From Paenibacillus castaneae (GTDB lineage Bacteria > Bacillota > Bacilli > Paenibacillales > Paenibacillaceae), in assembly GCF_002884445.1 (NCBI RefSeq), contig NZ_KZ614144.1, positions 2,899,551-2,963,550 on the forward strand: a stretch of DNA of 64,000 nt, given 5' to 3'. The translations under genes were made by a program, and so were the position numbers. A model generated the notes under the pieces. The model worked only from the letters and a program-made list of their open reading frames with translations. It had not been told where the DNA came from and ran no database searches. This document shows positions 49,614 to 58,890 of the stretch, in pieces; the stretch's first letter is position 1, and every line of letters begins with the position of its first letter.

Positions 49614-50786
49614 ATGAAGCTTCAATCCGAACAGATCTTGACCGGATTCTTATCCGCTTTACTTGCATGTACGGGAGGGGCCGTCCTTATTGTAAGCAGC
49701 GCTCAGAATGCGGGATTTACAAATTACGAGCTTATCTCATGGTTGTTTTCCGTTTATTTTTTTGGAGGACTGTTAAATGCAGCTTTGTCCATCTATTATA
49801 AGATTCCATTTGGTGGGGCACATTCCATTACGGCAGCTGCATTTCTTGCTGCTTCTGTCATTCATTTCTCCATTGGGGAATTAGCTGGCGCTGCCATAAT
49901 GGCAGGATTGATTATTGCTGTATTTGGTTTGTCAGGCTTGGCGGACAAGCTGCTGGCTTTCCTCCCCAAACCGTTAATGGATGCAATGCTGTCAGGTCTC
50001 ATATTCACCCATATCGTGAAAATTGTGCCAGCCTTTAAGGATAACCCTATTATCGGCTTGATGGCGTTGGTTGGATTCTTTATGTTTCCAAAGTTGTTTA
50101 AGAAATGTCCGCCAATCATAGGCGTCATTTGTATGGGGCTGCTGGCGCTTTGGTTCAGCTATGATTTTCCTGCAGCTGAGCACATCGCATTCGCAATGCC
50201 TCAGCTCATAACTCCTGTATTCTCATGGAACAGCTTTATTTCTTTGGCGGTGCCGCTCGCTCTGCTTGTATTAAGCAATGACCTATTCGTGGCTTTGGCT
50301 GCTATAAGAAAAAATGGTTATGAGCCTTCAGCGGTTAAAACAATTACGATAACTGGAATTGCAACTGCTCTTATAGGCTGGTTCGGCGGTCATGCCGTAA
50401 CGGTTGGCGGGATGATGAGCATGCTTTGCAGCAGTGAAGAGGCAGGCCCCAAAGAAAAGAGATATTATTCAGCCGTCATCTCAGGATTGATTGTTGCACT
50501 GTTTGGACTGTTTGCTTGGAAGGTAATTGCATTTATTAAAATTTTACCGTTAGCCTTCATTCTCATTATTACTGGATTCTCGTTAATAGGCATTTTTATT
50601 CAAAGCATGCAATCTGCATTCTCCAAGCAGCGATACAGCTATTCGACGGTGTTCACTTTCGTTATTGCGGTGTCGAATGTTGATTTTTTGGGAATATCAG
50701 CGCCTATCTGGAGCCTTGCGGTCGGATTGTTTGTTATGAAGTGGCTGGGTGAGAACATGGAAGCACCTACAAGTAAGGCCGCTTAG
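49614..50786 (+). CDS. Benzoate/H+ symporter BenE family transporter
   Basis: A 390-residue membrane protein with about 11-12 hydrophobic segments. It resembles the BenE/YdcO family, which belongs to the nucleobase-ascorbate transporter fold: LTGFLSALLACTGGAVLIV near the start, IPFGGAHSITAAAFLA (the conserved half-helix region), and NDLFVALAAIRKNGYEPS about residue 222. AAAGGAAC precedes the ATG. No aromatic degradation gene lies beside it, so the substrate is uncertain; uptake of an aromatic acid is the family assumption. Confidence 0.85.
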   Translation: MKLQSEQILTGFLSALLACTGGAVLIVSSAQNAGFTNYELISWLFSVYFFGGLLNAALSIYYKIPFGGAHSITAAAFLAASVIHFSIGELAGAAIMAGLIIAVFGLSGLADKLLAFLPKPLMDAMLSGLIFTHIVKIVPAFKDNPIIGLMALVGFFMFPKLFKKCPPIIGVICMGLLALWFSYDFPAAEHIAFAMPQLITPVFSWNSFISLAVPLALLVLSNDLFVALAAIRKNGYEPSAVKTITITGIATALIGWFGGHAVTVGGMMSMLCSSEEAGPKEKRYYSAVISGLIVALFGLFAWKVIAFIKILPLAFILIITGFSLIGIFIQSMQSAFSKQRYSYSTVFTFVIAVSNVDFLGISAPIWSLAVGLFVMKWLGENMEAPTSKAA

Positions 50787-50888
50787 CAAATTGGATGGGG
50801 TATTTCCATTTGGAATGGACGGTTACAAAATCGAAATTCAACGTTACGCTTAAGCTGTAAGTGTTGATAGAGAGAGGGGATAGTTACG

Positions 50889-51023
50889 ATGCAAGTTCCT
50901 ATGGGTATATGGGTTGTAACGGCTGTCATTATTGTCATATTGGTATGGATGACGATTTGGATCACGAATAAAGCGTATTCGAAAAGATGGGAAGACCATG
51001 ATGATCGTATCGATGGTCAGTGA
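50889..51023 (+). CDS. Small single-pass membrane protein, 44 residues
   Basis: Product starts MQVPMGIWVVTAVIIVILVW and ends in a charged tail, KRWEDHDDRIDGQ. One membrane segment (about 6-26) with the charged part likely in the cytoplasm; the layout resembles the small YtzI-type proteins of Bacillales, but this is not certain. GAGGGGAT lies about eight bases before the ATG, and a strong terminator begins 13 bases after the stop. The BenE-type gene lies about 100 bases upstream. Confidence 0.65.
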   Translation: MQVPMGIWVVTAVIIVILVWMTIWITNKAYSKRWEDHDDRIDGQ

Positions 51024-51035
51024 TATAGCAGGATG

Positions 51036-51086
51036 AAAATGCAGGAAAGCAATGTTCAATTGGGACACTGCTTTCCTGCATTTTTT
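51036..51086. terminator. Bidirectional terminator
   Basis: AAAATGCAGGAAAGCA (51036-51051) pairs perfectly with TGCTTTCCTGCATTTT (51069-51084). It closes the 44-residue gene on the plus strand and the MocR-type gene on the minus strand. Confidence 0.9.
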
Positions 51087-52530
51087 AGTCGAGTATTGAA
51101 CGAAGGGCTTCAGCAAACTTGCTGATTCCGATGTTGATTTCTTCAGCCTTCGCACGTGCAAAGGTGAAACGGACGTAATCAGCATCAGAACCATATACAC
51201 TTCCAGGAACGTACACAACGCCTCTGCGGATACATTCTTCCAACAGGCGGGATTCATTGACCTCTGGAATGATCCTGCACCAGAGATGAAGACCGCCTTC
51301 AGGAATCGTGAACGTAACCAGGTCTGGAAGCTCCTTTCGCAGCGCTTCAATAAGCAGATCTCTTTTGAACAGCAAATTCATCCGCAAGCGGTCTAAATGC
51401 GGCTCCACATAAGGAGATTGAAGAAACTGTGTCGCGATTCGCTGCGGAACAACACTTAGACCAAAATCCATTTGCAGCCTCGCATCAGCAAGTCTGCTGA
51501 CAACGGAATGTGGTGCAACCATCCAGCCTATCCGAAGTCCAGAAGCGATTGTTTTCGAAAGTGAACCGATATGGATGATGGAACCATGCTCATCATCCGA
51601 TTTCAACGGCCTAGGAGGGAGCCCATTATACGAGGTTAAACTAAAGGGATCATCCTCTACGATAGGAATGCCAAGGCTTCCTGCAGCCTCCAGCAGTTGG
51701 TTTCGCCGTTCTTGATCCATGCAAGTGCCGGTAGGATTGTGGAAATTTGGATTGATGAATATCATTTTGATACGATTTTTTTTGTACAGCGCAATAATAT
51801 CCTTTGGTTGTATCCCCTTGTCATCCACCGGCAATCTAAATAAACGCAAGCCTGCTGATTGAAACATAGGCAGTGAATAACAATAGGATGGATCTTCTAT
51901 TGCGACTGCATCGCCCGGTGCGAGCAAACATTGCGTAATTAAATACAAGGACTGCTGTGAACCGGAAGTAATCAGAATTGAAGATGCTGTTGTATGAATA
52001 TCACGGTAATCATTCAGAAATTGAACAAGCGCCTTTCTTAAAGGCATGTATCCCTGCGGGTTGTCATAACCCAAATGTTCGGTGAAGGGGTGTTCATTTA
52101 ATATGAGCTTGATTTCCTTATTCGGTGATAAATCAGACGATAGTTCTCCGCTCGCGAAATCAATGAGCGATTGATTCTGCTGAAGCGCTTCTCTGATGCG
52201 GCGCAAGAAGGGTACGCTAGGTAGAAAATTCCCCCCCTTGACATAACGATTCCAATTCGGTGTATGCTTCGGTGTTGCTCCCCATTTGTGCTTGCTAACT
52301 CTAGTCCCGCCCCCAGAACGGCTTTCAATTATGCCAGCTGCTCGAAGCTCCTCATATGCAAGAATAATAGTGCTTCTATTTACTTCTAATTGCTCTGCCA
52401 GCTTGCGCTCGGAAGGAAGTAAGCTGCCAGGAGGAAACTCACCGTATGAAATTCTTTGTTCCATGTTATCCGCAATTTGTTGGTATAGCGGGATTTTCAT
52501 CGAACGGTCGGGCTTCCACAAGACATTCAC
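51085..52530 (-). CDS. MocR-type transcriptional regulator (GntR HTH plus aminotransferase-like domain)
   Basis: A 481-residue chimeric regulator. The N-terminal GntR winged helix-turn-helix (about 10-80) shows IPLYQQIADNMEQRISYGEF, LLPSERKLAEQLEVNRSTIILAYEEL and GGGTRV. The C-terminal domain (about 110-481) is a fold-type I aminotransferase with FINPNFHNPTGT, the VEDDPFSLTSYN block and the PLP lysine in GSLSKTIASGLRIGW. Such proteins sense vitamin B6 or amino compounds. The start is GTG at 52530, close to GAGGCGG, or TTG at 52521. It is divergent from the YesM-type kinase, and a long-spaced inverted repeat lies between them. Its regulatory target is not evident. Confidence 0.88.
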   Translation of the reverse strand: MNVLWKPDRSMKIPLYQQIADNMEQRISYGEFPPGSLLPSERKLAEQLEVNRSTIILAYEELRAAGIIESRSGGGTRVSKHKWGATPKHTPNWNRYVKGGNFLPSVPFLRRIREALQQNQSLIDFASGELSSDLSPNKEIKLILNEHPFTEHLGYDNPQGYMPLRKALVQFLNDYRDIHTTASSILITSGSQQSLYLITQCLLAPGDAVAIEDPSYCYSLPMFQSAGLRLFRLPVDDKGIQPKDIIALYKKNRIKMIFINPNFHNPTGTCMDQERRNQLLEAAGSLGIPIVEDDPFSLTSYNGLPPRPLKSDDEHGSIIHIGSLSKTIASGLRIGWMVAPHSVVSRLADARLQMDFGLSVVPQRIATQFLQSPYVEPHLDRLRMNLLFKRDLLIEALRKELPDLVTFTIPEGGLHLWCRIIPEVNESRLLEECIRRGVVYVPGSVYGSDADYVRFTFARAKAEEINIGISKFAEALRSILD

Positions 52531-52536
52531 CGCCTC

Positions 52537-52615
52537 GTATTGATATGTATAGTGTGGATTAACTAAACCGGTTTTATTTGATTTAACTAACCTCTTACAT
52601 AAACAGTATCAATAC
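52537..52615. repeat. Spaced inverted repeat in the mocR-yesM intergenic region
   Basis: GTATTGATA (52537-52545) and TATCAATAC (52607-52615) are exact inverted copies 61 bases apart. The left copy is just upstream of the MocR-type start. They may be half-sites for that regulator. Confidence 0.5.
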
Positions 52616-52780
52616 ATGAATATAACGTCAACCACGTAGATTATCGGTATAAAATGGAAATAAATAAAAGTATCGTTTGAAAAAAAACATTGTAAAATTG
52701 AAATAGATGGTTCATCCTTATGTTTCCTAATACTTTGTGTAAAATGAACGTGCATATGGGACTCGAGAGGAAGGAATGGC

Positions 52781-54583
52781 ATGAGCTATTTTAATCGTAT
52801 TTTCGGTCGATGGAACTCCATTCGGAACAAAATTTTTTTCTCTATCCTGCTTTTCTTAATTATCCCCTTTCTTCTAACATTCTATTTCATGGACAAGCCG
52901 CTGGAAAAAGTAATTGAACAAAAAATAGGCAGCGCAACGCAGGATGCGCTGTATTTGGTCAATTTCAATATTGAATTATTTTTGCTGGATATGCTTCAAT
53001 CCGCAGTCAATATTACGATTAACCCAGATGTTGCTAATATGCTCAAGGATCCTAATTCCATCAGCGAATATGAGAAGCTGCGATTGAATGATACGGAATT
53101 AAACAGGCTGTTCAGTTCTTATTTTACGAATACGTATGTTACTTTATTTGACCGTTATGGCAACTCGCATAGCACGAGCTATATGGGTGAAGGCTTGTAT
53201 CAGGAGTACACGGCTTCTGATTGGTATAAAGCGATGATGAGTAAGCCGTACCAAATAAAATGGATGTTTAACGATAAAAAGCTGATGTATATGGATCGTA
53301 AGCCGATAATAACGTTGGTCAAGACGATAACGGATCTACAGTCTTCTCAAAATATAGGAATGGTTGCATTTAGTGTAGCGGAGAAGGATATACGCAAATA
53401 TTTGACGGGGCTAGAAGGAGAAATTTATCTTATTGATGCAAGTGGTAAGGTTGTTTCCAGCCAAACCAAGGAAATGATCGGTGAAAGCGTTGCGGAACAA
53501 AAATATATGCCGAGTATTTGGAAGAATACAAAGGGGCAGGAGATTATCAAGAAGGACGGTCAAAAGTGGATAGTCAATTATGACACGGTCCATCTTAACG
53601 GTTGGAAAATCGTGCAGCTGGTTCCGTACGACACCGTTTTTAAGCAAATTTTCGATATTCGCAAAGCTAATATTATTATATTCATCATCATATTTATTAT
53701 CTTCTCCATCATTACGCTATCCATTTCATACGGTATTTCCAAACCGCTTAAATTGCTGAAAAAGAGAATGCAGGAGCTGGAAGAAAAACAATTTTATTCA
53801 GCTATTTCGATAACTGGACCAGAGGAGATTTCGTCTCTCATACAAACGTACAACAAAATGGTGAAAGAGATTCGCGGACTGCTGCATAAGGTCAAGGACG
53901 AATATGAGCAAAAGGAAGATATGCGCTTCCGTGCGCTGCAAGCTCAGATCAATCCCCATTTCATTCTTAATACACTTAACAATATTAAATGGATGGCTTA
54001 TATACGAAATGACGCTGAAGTCGGGGATATGCTTTCTAATTTAGGCGGCATACTTGAGGGCAGTATCGGTAGAGGGGCTAGTCTAATTCCGCTAAGGCAG
54101 GAGCTCGACTACATTGAGAACTATATCGGTCTAATGAAAATGAAATATCAAGAAAAGCTGTCTTTCGAGATGGATGTCCCAGATGAGCTTATGGATCAGG
54201 AAGTGATTAAAATTATGCTTCAGCCCATTATCGAGAATTGTCTGGTACATGGCATCGAATCGATTAATGGAATTGGACGCATCGTGATAAGCGCGCGGAA
54301 TGAGGAAGAATGCTTTGTTCTGAAGGTATGGGATAATGGTGCTGGCATCGATCAAAATCGGGTTGAAGAAATTCAAAGTCGATTGGCTGCAGGACCATCA
54401 GAGCCTCCACCAGAAAGAATTGGAGTAAAAAATGTGCATGATCGAATAAAGCTGCAGTACGGTGAGCCATTCGGCATTTGCTTATCCAGTAAACCGAATG
54501 AAGGAACGAAAGTCGAGTACGTGCTGCCCATCAAAAAAGTTCAGAAAGGAACAATAGATGAAGCTAAAGGTGATGTTGGTTGA
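52781..54583 (+). CDS. YesM-type sensor histidine kinase
   Basis: Membrane sensor of 600 residues, partner of the following YesN-type regulator. There are two membrane segments (about 17-38 and 293-315) flanking a Cache-like extracellular domain, then HAMP (about 315-368). The His_kinase domain carries the phospho-acceptor in QAQINPHFILNTLNNIKWM (about 388-406), followed by HATPase_c with ENCLVHGIES and DNGAGID. The group typically controls carbohydrate uptake operons. GAGAGGAAGGAATGGC surrounds the start. It overlaps the regulator gene by 26 bases. By position it should sense sialic acid or a related host/environment sugar outside the cell (inference). Confidence 0.92.
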   Translation: MSYFNRIFGRWNSIRNKIFFSILLFLIIPFLLTFYFMDKPLEKVIEQKIGSATQDALYLVNFNIELFLLDMLQSAVNITINPDVANMLKDPNSISEYEKLRLNDTELNRLFSSYFTNTYVTLFDRYGNSHSTSYMGEGLYQEYTASDWYKAMMSKPYQIKWMFNDKKLMYMDRKPIITLVKTITDLQSSQNIGMVAFSVAEKDIRKYLTGLEGEIYLIDASGKVVSSQTKEMIGESVAEQKYMPSIWKNTKGQEIIKKDGQKWIVNYDTVHLNGWKIVQLVPYDTVFKQIFDIRKANIIIFIIIFIIFSIITLSISYGISKPLKLLKKRMQELEEKQFYSAISITGPEEISSLIQTYNKMVKEIRGLLHKVKDEYEQKEDMRFRALQAQINPHFILNTLNNIKWMAYIRNDAEVGDMLSNLGGILEGSIGRGASLIPLRQELDYIENYIGLMKMKYQEKLSFEMDVPDELMDQEVIKIMLQPIIENCLVHGIESINGIGRIVISARNEEECFVLKVWDNGAGIDQNRVEEIQSRLAAGPSEPPPERIGVKNVHDRIKLQYGEPFGICLSSKPNEGTKVEYVLPIKKVQKGTIDEAKGDVG

Positions 54584-55751
54584 CGACGAGCTATTGGTAC
54601 GTTTAGGGGTTAAATCGCTAATTGACTGGGAAAAACATAATTTTGAATTTATCGGAGATGCTTCTGACGGCGAGAAGGCGCTGGAGCTTATGGAGAACAG
54701 AGTACCAGATATTTTGTTGACTGATATTGTGATGCCTCGTATGAACGGTCTTCAGCTAATTGAGATTGTTAAACAAAAATATCCTAATATGCTTATTATC
54801 GTTCTTAGCAGTCATAATGAATTCGAGTATGTTCGGAAGGCAATGAAGCTTGGTGTAGAAGACTACTTGTTGAAGACCTCAATGAAGCCAGCAGAGCTGC
54901 TGGACCTTCTGATTGAAGCGGCAGGCAAGATTTCGGGAGGACAGGCTCAGCATACTGTGCAAACTGATCAAGCAGAGCAGCAGGATACAAGAATAGATGC
55001 CTTAACCCGTCAGTTGGAGCTGCGCTTGCAAGGAGAATCCATTGCTGCCTCCGAAATGCTGGAGCTGAGGCCAAACAGTATTCTTCTTGTTCTTCATGTG
55101 CGGCATGTACGTGAAGGCGGGATGGAGCCTTCGTCCATTGAATTGCTTAAGCATTTGATTCAATCAGAATTAGACACGATACTGGATAGCAATCCTGTTT
55201 CCGTCGGTAATAGGGAAATGGTTGTACTACTAACGATATCGGAGGACAAAAATTCACAATTAGAAATGGCAATAAACAACCTGATCAGCACATCCAGCCA
55301 TTTGCTTGGCATTTCGCTTCGGGCAGAAGTAAGCGGTTCTCTTCATGATTGGGAGGAAGTCCGCAGCTTTTATTTGAAAGCGAAATCGTTAATTATAGAT
55401 CAAGGAGTACGTGAAACAACGCGCGATGATATTAAATTATTGCTTGATTATATGAGTGCGAACTTTACTCACGATATTTCGCTAAAAGATGCTGCGGAAA
55501 TGATTAATATGAGCGAAAGCTATTTAAGCACTATTTTCAAAAAAGAAACCGGCTTAGGTTTTACCGATTGGATTAATTTACTTCGAATTGATCATGCTGC
55601 AAGATTTCTTGTTGATACGAATCTCCCAAGCTACTTAATTGCAGAGCAGGTCGGTTATGAGAACATTAATTATTTTGGTCGTATTTTCAAAAAGTTTAAA
55701 GGAGTCAGCCCACAGAAATATCGAGCTCAATATCAGAAGAAAACGCTTTAG
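54558..55751 (+). CDS. YesN-type response regulator (receiver plus AraC helix-turn-helix)
   Basis: A 397-residue DNA-binding response regulator. The receiver domain (about 1-120) has VMLVDDELLVRLGVKSLI, the phospho-acceptor Asp in PDILLTDIVMPRMNG (about 55) and VLSSHNEFEYVRKAMKLG. A linker of about 150 residues precedes the AraC-type domain (about 295-395): MSESYLSTIFKKETGLGFTDWIN and VGYENINYFGRIFKKFKGVSPQKYR. AAAGGA precedes the ATG. It should activate the neighbouring nan operon, whose promoter has a poor -35 element and a direct repeat upstream. Confidence 0.93.
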   Translation: MKLKVMLVDDELLVRLGVKSLIDWEKHNFEFIGDASDGEKALELMENRVPDILLTDIVMPRMNGLQLIEIVKQKYPNMLIIVLSSHNEFEYVRKAMKLGVEDYLLKTSMKPAELLDLLIEAAGKISGGQAQHTVQTDQAEQQDTRIDALTRQLELRLQGESIAASEMLELRPNSILLVLHVRHVREGGMEPSSIELLKHLIQSELDTILDSNPVSVGNREMVVLLTISEDKNSQLEMAINNLISTSSHLLGISLRAEVSGSLHDWEEVRSFYLKAKSLIIDQGVRETTRDDIKLLLDYMSANFTHDISLKDAAEMINMSESYLSTIFKKETGLGFTDWINLLRIDHAARFLVDTNLPSYLIAEQVGYENINYFGRIFKKFKGVSPQKYRAQYQKKTL

Positions 55752-55759
55752 TAATCTTA

Positions 55760-55790
55760 ATCTCCCCATCCTTGTGGGGGGATTTTTTTT
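55760..55790 (+). terminator. Terminator after the YesN-type gene
   Basis: ATCTCCCC pairs with GGGGGGAT (ending at 55782), followed by eight T. It separates the regulator pair from the nan operon. Confidence 0.87.
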
Positions 55791-55837
55791 CATAAAAATC
55801 TAAAAATAATGAATAATTAAACAAAATAAAGTGAATA

Positions 55838-55914
55838 AATGTTCATTTTCAAAAAATGTTGAACAAAATACATAAATTTCGTTCCTGTGATGATAGCGTT
55901 TCCAAAGCTATAAT
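55838..55914 (+). promoter_or_regulatory. nan operon promoter region with cre-like site and direct repeat
   Basis: TATAAT (55909-55914) is a perfect -10, but no -35 resembling TTGACA lies at the right distance, as in activator-dependent promoters. TGATAGCGTTTCCA (55891-55904) fits the core cre pattern TGnnAnCGnTnnCA and would overlap RNA polymerase. Further upstream AATGTTCA (55838) and AATGTTGA (55855) form a direct repeat with 17-base period, a possible YesN site. The start of transcription would be near 55921. Confidence 0.5.
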
Positions 55915-55985
55915 TTGCTTATAAACCTTCTGGGGCAGCTAGTAATATCTGAAGGTTGAGTAAGAGCTAGGGAGGAGAATGCTGC

Positions 55986-56456
55986 ATGATCGTAGGCTCG
56001 ATGAGAAATTGGGAGTCCGAACGCCAATATGCAAATCCGATATTGTGCAAAGCGATCGATTATTTATCAATGACTGATTTCGATGAGCTGGAAGATGGGA
56101 AGTATTCGATTTGGGGCGAGGATATGTTTGCGCTTCTGATGTCTAAGATGACAAAGCCAAAGGCAGAACAGCCAGCCGAGAAGCACGAGAGTTTCTTCGA
56201 TATTCATTATTTGCTTTGTGGAGAAGAAACGATCGGGTGGAAATCGCAAGACGGAAATTGTAAGCCTTCTCAAACCTATAACCAAGAGGATGATTTTTCC
56301 TTATTTACCGAACTGGAGAATGAGACGATGATTAAGCTCACACCCGGCATGTTTATGGTTCTGTTGCCTGAAGACATTCATCGTCCATGTGTGGCAGAAG
56401 GGTTAGCTTCAGAAGTGCGGAAGGTTGTTGTAAAAGTTAATCGAGCATTATTTTAG
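55986..56456 (+). CDS. nanQ: YhcH/YjgK/YiaL family protein, N-acetylneuraminate anomerase NanQ-like
   Basis: A 156-residue cupin-type protein (DUF386). Landmarks are KPKAEQPAEKHESFFDIHYLLCGEE (residues about 57-81), where His and Glu bind the metal, DDFSLFTELENETMIKLTPGMFMVLLPEDIHRPCV (about 100-134), and the C-terminal KVVVKV. The E. coli homologue from the nanATEK-yhcH operon speeds up interconversion of sialic acid anomers and has been named NanQ. Being the first gene of this nan operon supports the same role. GGAGGAG precedes the ATG. Confidence 0.87.
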   Translation: MIVGSMRNWESERQYANPILCKAIDYLSMTDFDELEDGKYSIWGEDMFALLMSKMTKPKAEQPAEKHESFFDIHYLLCGEETIGWKSQDGNCKPSQTYNQEDDFSLFTELENETMIKLTPGMFMVLLPEDIHRPCVAEGLASEVRKVVVKVNRALF

Positions 56457-56506
56457 TATTTGAACATAATAAACAAATTGAACACGATCTTGAGGGGGCT
56501 TTATGC

Positions 56507-57919
56507 ATGTTAAAAAGTCGAAAATTACTAATATTTTCATCGTTTATTCTAATTCTTGCTCTACTTGCAGGGTGTTCTGGAAATCAAACTAATACTGAGC
56601 TAAGTAAGGATGGCAGCGGAGCGGGCAGTGGAAATAAAGATAAAGTGGAGATTTCGTTGTGGCTCACGCCTCAGTGGAAAGGCGTATTTGATGCAACAGA
56701 GAAGAATGCAGATTATGACAGCTTCTTTAAATACGCTGCAGACAAGTTTGCGAAGCAATATGACAAGCATAATGTGAAAGTAAATGTTCAAGTTATAGCT
56801 GGCGATCAGCGTGATGAGCTGCTCAACGTTAATCTGAACGGCGGAACACCTCCTGATATTTTTGTTGAAAGCGTTTTTGCAATGGGAGATTATGCACATC
56901 GCGGAGCCTTGGTGCCGCTAAATGATATTGTAGACGATGCAGCGAAGAAAGATATTGCACAAGGCTACTGGGACAATGTGACTTTCGGAAAAGACATTTA
57001 CTTCTATCCGTTCTCACAAAATCCAGGCACCCTAGCCTATAATGCCGACATGTTCAGAGCTGCAGGCCTGGATAAATTTATCGGTAATGAGAACGAAATC
57101 AAAACATGGACTTTGGATGAATACAATCAAATTCTAGAGGCGTTAAAAACAAAGCTGCCTAAGGACAAATATCCGAATGCTTATCCAATGGGACTTTACG
57201 CTCTAAATAATCAGGGCGACACATGGAATCTTGCTTATCTAAGAATGTTCGGCAACAAGTTCTTTGATGATCAAGGCAACATCACTCTTGATGATGAGAA
57301 CGGCGTGAAGGCAATGGATTGGCTTAAGAAAGTGTATAGCTCAGGTTATACAAACCCTGGTGCGGAATCCGTATCTTCCAATGATGCGAATGCTATGTTC
57401 CAGAATCAGCAGCTCGGCATCAGCTTTACGAATGCCATTCTGTTTAACAATGCTAAAGCAGATATGGAAGCAGGCAAATCACCTAAATTCGACATCAGAC
57501 TGGCTAACATTCCGACCGAAAGCGGAGATCCACTTTCCTTTACTTATGTAGTAGGTGCAAGCGTTTTCCAAACAGGAGATGCAACAAGAACAGAAGTTGC
57601 CAAAGATTTCGTCAAATTTTTCTCTACAGATCCTGAGCTCGTCAAAGCATCTAAGAATAGTATTCCTGTAAGAAGCTCAGTCGCAGCTGAGTTCAAGGAC
57701 CAATTCCCGCTATTCGCCGCTTATGATGCGAATTCTTCCCATATGTTCAACTTTACAGGGAATGTTCCAGGCTACAGCGAGCTGAGACAAGTGCTTTATC
57801 CTGAGCTGCAAGCTCTTTATATTGGAGAAAAGACAGCTGCACAAGCTGCGAAGGATTATCAAGCAAAAGGCAATGCCGTAATTAAAAAGGCAAAGGAAAA
57901 TTCAACGATTAACAAATAA
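56507..57919 (+). CDS. Sugar ABC transporter substrate-binding lipoprotein (family 1), probable sialic acid receptor
   Basis: Extracellular receptor of the CUT1 type, 470 residues. The signal peptide ends in lipobox LLAGC (Cys at about residue 23), followed by a Gly/Ser/Asn/Asp-rich spacer. Typical family-1 blocks are EISLWLTPQWKGVF, LLNVNLNGGTPPDIFVESVF and GALVPLNDI. Two permeases follow, and the neighbouring genes degrade N-acetylneuraminate, so sialic acid is the expected ligand; this is inferred from context. GAGGGGGC precedes the ATG. Confidence 0.87.
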   Translation: MLKSRKLLIFSSFILILALLAGCSGNQTNTELSKDGSGAGSGNKDKVEISLWLTPQWKGVFDATEKNADYDSFFKYAADKFAKQYDKHNVKVNVQVIAGDQRDELLNVNLNGGTPPDIFVESVFAMGDYAHRGALVPLNDIVDDAAKKDIAQGYWDNVTFGKDIYFYPFSQNPGTLAYNADMFRAAGLDKFIGNENEIKTWTLDEYNQILEALKTKLPKDKYPNAYPMGLYALNNQGDTWNLAYLRMFGNKFFDDQGNITLDDENGVKAMDWLKKVYSSGYTNPGAESVSSNDANAMFQNQQLGISFTNAILFNNAKADMEAGKSPKFDIRLANIPTESGDPLSFTYVVGASVFQTGDATRTEVAKDFVKFFSTDPELVKASKNSIPVRSSVAAEFKDQFPLFAAYDANSSHMFNFTGNVPGYSELRQVLYPELQALYIGEKTAAQAAKDYQAKGNAVIKKAKENSTINK

Positions 57920-58004
57920 ATACCTGTAACCGAATAAATGTTTCGCTGCCTTGCTGCCGCTTATATGGCAGCAAGGCAACGAATAAGAAAGGTAACGGAT
58001 ATCC

Positions 58005-58880
58005 ATGAAACTACGAAATTATCATTTGAAAGAAAACGTGACCGGCTATCTGTTTATTTTGCCGCAATTCCTATTGTTTCTTGTTTTTATCGTATATCCA
58101 ATTCTAGAAGGCGTACGATTAAGCTTATATAAGGTGCAGTATCAGAAAGAAACGTTTGTTGGTCTGGATAACTACATCACCTTGTTCAACGATCCTGTAT
58201 TTTTTAAATCGATATACAACACGGTCATATTCGTCGTATTTATCGTCATCTTAACGGTCGGCTTTGCATTGTTTGTCGCTTCAGCCGTTTTTGATAAAAA
58301 CGCAAAATATGTTTCTTTTATAAGAGGAAGCTACTACATTCCAGTTATGGTATCGATGGTTGTTATGAGTATGGTATGGGGATTTCTGCTTAACCCTGCG
58401 AACGGCCTCATCTCCTATGCAGCTAAAGAGATGGATTTCAGTATTGTTAATTTGCTAGGTAATAAAACGACGGTATTGCCGGTAATCATTTTCGTCACTT
58501 TTGCAACAAATGTTGGCCAAGCCATCATTCTGTATATTGCTTCCATGATAGGTGTACCCAAGGATTTATTTGAAGCTGCCGAAGTGGATGGTGCAAGTCG
58601 ATTGGATGTTATTTTCAAAATTTTGATTCCACTTGTCAAGCCGACAACGATATATATAACGGTCATAAATATTATCGCAGTATTGAAAATATTCGTCGTC
58701 ATTCAGATGCTGACTGGCGGAGGACCGAATAATTCTTCCGTAACTATGATGTATTATCTCTACAACAACGCGTTCAAGTATAATCAGCTCGGCGTCGCTT
58801 CTGCGGTAGGGGTAATTATGTTCTTCATCACATTGTTGCTGTCGGTGCCTCAGCTCAGAGCGATGTTCAAGGATAAGTGA
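58005..58880 (+). CDS. Sugar ABC transporter permease (MalF-like, CUT1)
   Basis: First permease of the importer, 291 residues and six membrane segments. The EAA loop, which contacts the ATPase, reads PKDLFEAAEVDGASRLDVIFKILIPLVKPT (about 185-214). AAAGGTAACGG precedes the ATG. The second permease follows ten bases after the stop. No ATPase gene is present in the cluster; CUT1 importers of Firmicutes often share a general ATPase such as MsmX/MsmK encoded elsewhere. Confidence 0.9.
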   Translation: MKLRNYHLKENVTGYLFILPQFLLFLVFIVYPILEGVRLSLYKVQYQKETFVGLDNYITLFNDPVFFKSIYNTVIFVVFIVILTVGFALFVASAVFDKNAKYVSFIRGSYYIPVMVSMVVMSMVWGFLLNPANGLISYAAKEMDFSIVNLLGNKTTVLPVIIFVTFATNVGQAIILYIASMIGVPKDLFEAAEVDGASRLDVIFKILIPLVKPTTIYITVINIIAVLKIFVVIQMLTGGGPNNSSVTMMYYLYNNAFKYNQLGVASAVGVIMFFITLLLSVPQLRAMFKDK

Positions 58881-58890
58881 GGGATAAATC

